Positions 59,076 to 64,000 of a DNA stretch of 64,000 nucleotides are shown piece after piece. This DNA comes from UBA1081 sp045537555. Its GTDB lineage: Bacteria > Bacillota > Clostridia > Oscillospirales > Acutalibacteraceae. Location of the stretch: positions 112,883 through 176,882 of the forward strand of contig JAZSPR010000146.1 in the NCBI GenBank assembly GCA_045537555.1, given 5' to 3'. The notes below the pieces were generated by a model. The model had not been told where the DNA came from. It was given only the letters and a program-made list of their open reading frames with translations, and did not search any database. Numbering within the stretch: the stretch's first letter is position 1; each line of letters opens with the position of its first letter. Both the position numbers and the translations under genes were made by a program.

Positions 59076-59679
59076 AATAATTAAAAGAATTCTTGATTTT
59101 CTTGTTTCTTTATTTGCGATTATTGCTTTATCCCCTGTTATAGCCATAACAGCTGTTGCAGTAAAAACAGATTCAAAAGGTCCTGTTTTCTTTGTTCAGA
59201 AACGTGTAGGTAAAGATAAAAAGAATTTCAATATGTATAAGTTTCGTTCTATGAGAACTGACACACCCCATGACATGCCGACACATCTTCTTAATAATCC
59301 TGATGCATTTATTACAAAAACAGGAAAATTCCTCAGAAAATCAAGTCTTGATGAACTCCCTCAGCTTTTCAATATTTTAAAAGGTGATATGTCAGTTGTC
59401 GGTCCTCGTCCCGCGCTTTGGAATCAGGATGACCTTGTTGCAGAACGTGATAAATACGGTGCAAATGATATAAGACCCGGTCTTACAGGCTGGGCGCAGG
59501 TAAACGGCAGAGATGAACTTGAAATTGATGTCAAAGCAAAATTTGACGGTGAATATGTTGAGAAAATGAGTCTGCTGTTCGATATAAAATGCATTATTGA
59601 TACAGCTCTTCAGGTTGTAAAACATGAAGGAGTTGTTGAAGGCGGAACAGGTACTCTTTCAAAATCAGATAAGGAATAA
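59068..59679 (+). CDS. Initiating sugar-phosphate transferase (PglC/EpsL type)
   Basis: A 203-residue membrane protein with GTG start 59068 inside the end of the dehydratase gene (GAAGG upstream). N-terminal membrane hairpin (FLVSLFAIIALSPVIAITAV), then the conserved VFFVQKRVGKDKKNFNMYKF, SMRTDTP, KTGKFLRKSSLDELPQLFNI, LKGDMSVVGPRPAL and RPGLTGWAQVNGRDELE blocks. It transfers the first sugar phosphate to undecaprenyl phosphate. Confidence 0.95.
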   Translation: MYKIIKRILDFLVSLFAIIALSPVIAITAVAVKTDSKGPVFFVQKRVGKDKKNFNMYKFRSMRTDTPHDMPTHLLNNPDAFITKTGKFLRKSSLDELPQLFNILKGDMSVVGPRPALWNQDDLVAERDKYGANDIRPGLTGWAQVNGRDELEIDVKAKFDGEYVEKMSLLFDIKCIIDTALQVVKHEGVVEGGTGTLSKSDKE

Positions 59680-59683
59680 AATT

Positions 59684-60763
59684 ATGTCAAAAATCTTTAT
59701 TGCTACAAATCATTCTTATATGTTATACCGATTCAGAAAGGAGCTTATTGCAGAATTACTAAAAGATAATTCTGTTACTTTAAGTATGCCTTTTGTCGGT
59801 CATGAAAAAGATTTTGAAGCAATGGGATGTAAATGTATCAATACCGAAATTGACAGAAGAGGTATTAATCCGAAAACAGACGTAAAGCTTTTACTTACAT
59901 ATTTCAGACAGATAAAATCTGAAAAACCGGATAAGATTATTACATACTCAATTAAGCCTAATATTTATTGCGGTTTAATATCATCATTATTGAGGATTCC
60001 TTATTTTGTTAATGTTCAGGGCCTCGGTACAGCTTTTCAGAGCAAAAAACTTGCTCCCGTTGTAACTGCTATGTATAAAGCAGCGACAAAAAAAGCAAAA
60101 ACTGTTTTCTTTGAAAACACAGGCAATGCTCAGGAATTTATTAATCGTAAAATTTTAAAAGAGTCTCAGATTACTGTTCTCAACGGTGCAGGTATTAATC
60201 TGAATACTTTCAAATTTACCGATTATCCCGATGATTCCGTTGTTAAATTTCTTTACCTCGGAAGAATCATGAAAGAAAAAGGCATCGACGAACTTTTTGA
60301 TGCATTTATAAGGCTCAAAGATGAATTCGGCGACAAAGTTTCACTTGATGTTGTCGGTTTCTTTGAGGATGAATATAAAAGTATTGTTGATGAACTTTCA
60401 GAGAAGAAAATTATCAATTTCCATGGTTTTCAGACTGATACAATTCCCTATTATCAGAATTGTAACTGTGTCGTACTCCCCTCTTATCACGAAGGCTTGT
60501 CCAATGTACTTCTTGAAGCCTCAGCAACAGGCAGACCTGTTATAACATCAGACATTCCCGGATGCAAAGAAACCGTTGATAATCAAAAATCTGGTTATCT
60601 TGTTAATGTAAAAGATTCGGATGACCTTTATGATAAAATGAAAAATTTTGTTCTCCTTCCTAAAGAAGAAAAGTCCGAAATGGGCAGGAACGCAAGAATA
60701 AAAATGGAAAATGAATTTGATAAAAACCAGGTTGTAAAAAATACAATCGCAAAAATTATTTAA
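59684..60763 (+). CDS. Glycosyltransferase family 4
   Basis: A 359-residue GT-B enzyme, ATG 59684 with AAGGA eight bases upstream (four bases after the previous gene). N-terminal KIFIATNHSYMLYRFRKELI, SIKPNIYCGLISSL and NVQGLGTAFQ resemble second-sugar transferases of the CapM/PglA type. C-terminal donor site: LPSYHEGLSNVLLEASATGR and VITSDIPGCKETVDNQKSG. Probably adds the second sugar to the lipid carrier. Confidence 0.92.
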   Translation: MSKIFIATNHSYMLYRFRKELIAELLKDNSVTLSMPFVGHEKDFEAMGCKCINTEIDRRGINPKTDVKLLLTYFRQIKSEKPDKIITYSIKPNIYCGLISSLLRIPYFVNVQGLGTAFQSKKLAPVVTAMYKAATKKAKTVFFENTGNAQEFINRKILKESQITVLNGAGINLNTFKFTDYPDDSVVKFLYLGRIMKEKGIDELFDAFIRLKDEFGDKVSLDVVGFFEDEYKSIVDELSEKKIINFHGFQTDTIPYYQNCNCVVLPSYHEGLSNVLLEASATGRPVITSDIPGCKETVDNQKSGYLVNVKDSDDLYDKMKNFVLLPKEEKSEMGRNARIKMENEFDKNQVVKNTIAKII

Positions 60764-60778
60764 GAGAGTGAACTGTTA

Positions 60779-61879
60779 ATGACAACCGGAAAATATATAT
60801 TTACTTTAATATGGCCGGCTGTTGTCGCATTTTTATATAAACTGTCAGGCTCAAAAAAAGTCCCTGTCCGTGTTCTCGGGAAACCAGAACCGAGAGTCAG
60901 TTGGGTTTGGGCTTTGTTGCTTGCAATACCTCTTATAATTATAGCTGCACAAAGAGGTTATTTTGCTGATACTAGTGCGTATATTATGTCTTTCCGAAAC
61001 ATGCCTGATTCGTTATCTGAAATCGGAAGTTACATGCAAACCGTGCAAAAAGACGAATTATTTTCTCTTGCATCTGTACTTATCAAAATATTTATAACAA
61101 AGAATTATGAAGTATATTTAGGTATTCTTGCAGCATTTCAGATGTTTGTTCTTGCAAAAATATACAGAAAATATTCAACTGATTTTTTCATGAGCATGTT
61201 TTTGTTTGTCGCATCGACTGACTATCTTTCATGGATGTTCAATGGCCTCAGACAGTTTACTGCTGTGTGCATAATCCTTTTTGCATTTCACTTTATACTG
61301 ACAAAAAAGTATTTATTTGCAATCATTATAATTCTTTTTGCTTCTTTTTTTCATGGCTCTGCCCTTCTTGTTATTCCATTTATATTCATTGTTCAAGGCA
61401 AAGCCTGGAATAAAAAAACACTTCTGTTTTTGTTTGGTGTAATAATTGCTGTTTCATTTGTTGAGCAATTTACAGACATTCTTGATACTGTTTTGTCGGA
61501 TACTCAATATAAAAATGTTGTTTCTGACTGGACTCAAGGACAAGATGACGGAACAAACTTTCTACGAGTTCTTGTATATTCAGTTCCGGCAATAATTTCC
61601 TTGTATGGCAGAAATAAAATTCAAAAAGCAAATGATCCGTTAATCAATATATGCACAAACATGTCAATTGCTTCAGCCGGTATATATGTTGTTTCCATGT
61701 TTACAAGTGGTATATATATTGGCAGATTACCAATATATTTTTCATTGTTTAGTTATATATTGTTACCGTGGGAAATTTCTCGTATTTTTAGCAAAAACTT
61801 AAGCAATTTAATTACTTTTTTTCTTTATCTTTGCTATATTGGATTCTTCTGTTATTCTGTATTCATTACATGGGGGTAA
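60779..61879 (+). CDS. EpsG-like polysaccharide polymerase
   Basis: A 366-residue polytopic membrane protein with about ten helices and the EpsG/Wzy-like motifs ADTSAYIMSFRN and WMFNGLRQFTAVCIILFAFH. It likely polymerises the repeat unit. It follows the GT4 gene by 15 bases; its 3' end is eight bases from the next gene. Confidence 0.88.
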   Translation: MTTGKYIFTLIWPAVVAFLYKLSGSKKVPVRVLGKPEPRVSWVWALLLAIPLIIIAAQRGYFADTSAYIMSFRNMPDSLSEIGSYMQTVQKDELFSLASVLIKIFITKNYEVYLGILAAFQMFVLAKIYRKYSTDFFMSMFLFVASTDYLSWMFNGLRQFTAVCIILFAFHFILTKKYLFAIIIILFASFFHGSALLVIPFIFIVQGKAWNKKTLLFLFGVIIAVSFVEQFTDILDTVLSDTQYKNVVSDWTQGQDDGTNFLRVLVYSVPAIISLYGRNKIQKANDPLINICTNMSIASAGIYVVSMFTSGIYIGRLPIYFSLFSYILLPWEISRIFSKNLSNLITFFLYLCYIGFFCYSVFITWG

Positions 61880-61886
61880 GTTTTTT

Positions 61887-62987
61887 ATGAGTCAACCATT
61901 AAGAATTTTACATATTGTTACTTATATGGGACGCGGTGGACTAGAAACCATGCTTATGAACTATTACAGAAACATTGATCGCTCAAAAGTTCAATTTGAT
62001 TTTCTTGTTCATAGAGATTTTAAAGCTGATTATGACGATGAGATTGAAAGTCTTGGAGGAAGAATATATAGAATCAGTAAGTTAAATCCTTTTTCGTTTT
62101 CTTATTACAAAGCTCTTAATAAATTTTTTTCTGAACATAAATACAAAATAGTTCATTGTCATTTGGATTGTATGAGTGCAATCCCCCTTTCTGTTGCCAA
62201 AAAATATAATATCCCTGTAAGAATTGCACATTCACATACATCATATCAAGACAAAGATTTTAAATTTGTTATCAAAGTAATTGCTAAAAAATTTATTCAC
62301 AAATACGCAACAACGTTATTTGCTTGCAGTGAGATTGCCGGAAAATGGATGTTTGGAAATCATAATTTTGAGCTTTTAAACAATGCAATCGATACAAAAA
62401 AATATATTTTTAATGAGATAATACAATCAAAAGTAAAATGTCAGTTTAATTTAAATAATAATTTTGTCATAGGTCATGTTGGAAGATTCGATCCTCCTAA
62501 AAACCATGATTTTCTTATTGATATTTTTAATGAAGTCTATAAAAAAGATAATACTGCAAAATTAGTTTTAGTTGGCAGTGGAGATCTGCAAAAGACTATC
62601 GAAAATAAAGTTGAAAATTATGGTTTAACTCATAATGTTCTTTTTTTATGCTCACGTGATGATGTTCATGAAATCCTTCAGGCATTTGATGTATTTGTAT
62701 TTCCTTCATTATATGAAGGTTTGGGAATTGTTGCAATTGAAGCGCAATGTGCTGGTATACCTTGTATAGTATCAGACACTGTACCTGAAGATGCAAGAAT
62801 TACATCTGAATTTAATTATTTATCTTTAAACAGTTCTGCAAAGAGATGGGCTAAAGAAATTATAAAATATAAGAATTTTCAGAAAACAGATAGTTCAGAT
62901 AATATTATAAATGCTGGTTATGATATATCAGAAAAAGCAAAATGGCTTGAAGATTACTATTTAGAAATGAGCAAACAATATGAATAA
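61887..62987 (+). CDS. Glycosyltransferase family 4
   Basis: A 366-residue GT-B protein from ATG 61887 with GGGGG upstream. Acceptor-side MGRGGLETMLMNYYRNIDRS, VHCHLDCMSAIPLSVAKKYN and RIAHSHTSYQDKDF; donor-side IGHVGRFDPPKNHDFLIDIF and FPSLYEGLGIVAIEAQCAG. Adds a sugar to the exopolysaccharide unit. Overlaps the next gene by 8 bases. Confidence 0.92.
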   Translation: MSQPLRILHIVTYMGRGGLETMLMNYYRNIDRSKVQFDFLVHRDFKADYDDEIESLGGRIYRISKLNPFSFSYYKALNKFFSEHKYKIVHCHLDCMSAIPLSVAKKYNIPVRIAHSHTSYQDKDFKFVIKVIAKKFIHKYATTLFACSEIAGKWMFGNHNFELLNNAIDTKKYIFNEIIQSKVKCQFNLNNNFVIGHVGRFDPPKNHDFLIDIFNEVYKKDNTAKLVLVGSGDLQKTIENKVENYGLTHNVLFLCSRDDVHEILQAFDVFVFPSLYEGLGIVAIEAQCAGIPCIVSDTVPEDARITSEFNYLSLNSSAKRWAKEIIKYKNFQKTDSSDNIINAGYDISEKAKWLEDYYLEMSKQYE

Positions 62988-63867
62988 ACCATTTATTACA
63001 GTATTTACTCCTGCATATAACAGGGCTCATACTTTAGGAAGAACATATCAATCGTTATGTTCTCAAAATAATAAAAATTTTATTTGGCTCATTATTGACG
63101 ATGGTTCTACAGATAACACAAAACAACTTGTAGATTCCTGGATATCAGAACAAAAAAGTTTTATTATTGAATACATATACAAAGAAAACGGTGGTATGCA
63201 TACCGCTCATAACGTTGCGTATCAAAACATAAAAACTGAGCTAAATGTATGTATTGATTCTGATGATATGTTAGCTTCGGATGCTATTGAATTGATATGG
63301 CAAAAATGGTGTACAATAAGAGATAATAAAATATATGCTGGTATTATAGGTCTGGATGCAGATTTCAACAACCAGCTTATAGGCACAGATTTAAGTTTGC
63401 ATCCTGAATCAACAACATTATCAGAGTTTTATGCAAATGGTGGCAAAGGTGATAAAAAGTTAATTTATCGAACTGAAATCATAAATTCTTATCCGGATTA
63501 TCCTGTATTTGATAATGAAAAATATGTTGCCTTAGCATATAAATACAAATTAATTGATCAGGATTACAAATTAGCTACTTTAAATAAAATTCTTTGCAAT
63601 GTTGAATATCAGCCTGACGGTTCAAGTGCAACCATGTGGAAACAATATTGTAAAAATCCTAAGGGATTCGCTTTTTGGAGAAAGATTTGTATGCAATATC
63701 CGACCGGTACTAAGAGATTGGTTGTTGACTGTATTCATTATATTTCAGAAAGCATTCTTGCTAAAGATGTTTTATTCATAAAAAAATCTCCAAAAAAAAC
63801 TCTTACATTAATTTTATTACCTTTTGGTATATTACTAAGTTGCATTACAAAATTAAAAGGAAAATAA
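62980..63867 (+). CDS. Glycosyltransferase family 2
   Basis: A 295-residue GT-A enzyme: FITVFTPAYNRAHTLGRTYQ, WLIIDDGSTDNTKQLVDSWI, ENGGMHTAHNVAYQNI and CIDSDDMLASDAIELIW with the DxD-type site. The C-terminal ~60 residues include a hydrophobic stretch (LTLILLPFGILLSCI) that may associate with the membrane. Start overlaps the preceding GT4. Confidence 0.93.
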   Translation: MNKPFITVFTPAYNRAHTLGRTYQSLCSQNNKNFIWLIIDDGSTDNTKQLVDSWISEQKSFIIEYIYKENGGMHTAHNVAYQNIKTELNVCIDSDDMLASDAIELIWQKWCTIRDNKIYAGIIGLDADFNNQLIGTDLSLHPESTTLSEFYANGGKGDKKLIYRTEIINSYPDYPVFDNEKYVALAYKYKLIDQDYKLATLNKILCNVEYQPDGSSATMWKQYCKNPKGFAFWRKICMQYPTGTKRLVVDCIHYISESILAKDVLFIKKSPKKTLTLILLPFGILLSCITKLKGK

Positions 63868-63882
63868 AGGTATGTTTAAATT

Positions 63883-63981
63883 ATGAAAAAAGTATTATTT
63901 TTAATTCATGATTTAGGTCACGGCATAGCAAAAATAGTATTATTTACATTAAAAGAATATGGATTAAAATTGTATTATTAA
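63883..63981 (+). pseudogene. Decayed N-terminal fragment of a GT4 gene
   Basis: A 32-codon frame starting MKKVLFLIHDLGHGIAKIVL matches the typical start of GT4 proteins (KVLFLIHDLGHGGAEKVL), but the GGAEKVL motif is altered and a stop follows after 32 codons. It looks like a degraded gene or a gene split by frameshift; the window ends 19 bases later. Confidence 0.5.
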
Positions 63982-64000
63982 ATTACTATATACCATTTTT

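Noticed and set aside
1..64000. tRNA genes, reverse transcriptases, retrons, diversity-generating retroelements, IS elements
   Set aside because: None was recognised on either strand; repeats seen are all accounted for above. A tRNA search program was not available.

Overview
The window is a large prophage (about 1-48,100, left end outside the window) followed by ordinary chromosome. Composition is AT-leaning, ribosome binding sites are GGAGG-type, and the families (asd/dapA/dapB, single-chain Fe-S serine dehydratase, intracellular GH95, EpsG-type exopolysaccharide genes) point to a gut Firmicute, most likely a Clostridia/Oscillospirales member. That host assignment is inference.

Prophage, late half (1-23,660, all leftward): small and large terminase, a very large portal fused to Nudix and ADP-ribosyltransferase-like domains, Mu F-like head protein, protease/scaffold with a nested scaffold start, cement protein, major capsid, connectors, tail terminator, sheath, tube, frameshifted tail chaperone, repeat-rich tape measure, Dit-like, plug, hub, spike, gp25-like, J-like and gpI-like baseplate proteins and the start of a tail fibre gene. 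Sheath plus J/W/gpI baseplate genes mean a contractile (myovirus-type) tail. Hairpin terminators after the capsid and before the tail-chaperone gene probably set expression ratios. Lysis genes are not seen and are probably left of the window.

Prophage, middle and early region (23,815-43,935, leftward): a RarA-C-like protein; a translationally coupled five-gene cassette (ParB/Srx-like, NeuD-like acyltransferase, PIG-L deacetylase, WbqC-like, GT-A glycosyltransferase) that looks like a DNA- or surface-modification system; a candidate structured RNA just upstream of it; about 15 small accessory genes; then sigma-like regulator, DUF5131 (radical-SAM-like motif), SSB, RusA, DnaC-like loader, replisome organizer, Bet annealing protein with a PD-(D/E)XK nuclease, a membrane-anchored SleB-like hydrolase and early regulators. 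Three promoters share a -35 box, a GTAGGT spacer element, 16-bp spacing and a TA-rich -10 box, defining a phage promoter family.

Lysogeny module (43,936-48,000): divergent promoters with a TTACC-N4-GGTAA operator separate a Cro-like gene from a rightward repressor, a PD-(D/E)XK-like protein, a glycine-zipper protein and a large serine recombinase. A repeat family (TTACGG tandem repeats plus GTCC/GGAC palindromes) occurs upstream of the recombinase and again inside the tail operon.

Chromosome (48,201-64,000): queA (leftward); asd-dapA-dapB of the lysine/diaminopimelate pathway (rightward); an XRE-TPR regulator; leftward L-serine dehydratase and GH95 fucosidase; then a rightward exopolysaccharide cluster (CapD/PglF-like dehydratase, initiating sugar transferase, GT4, EpsG-like polymerase, GT4, GT2) that ends in an apparently decayed GT4 fragment.
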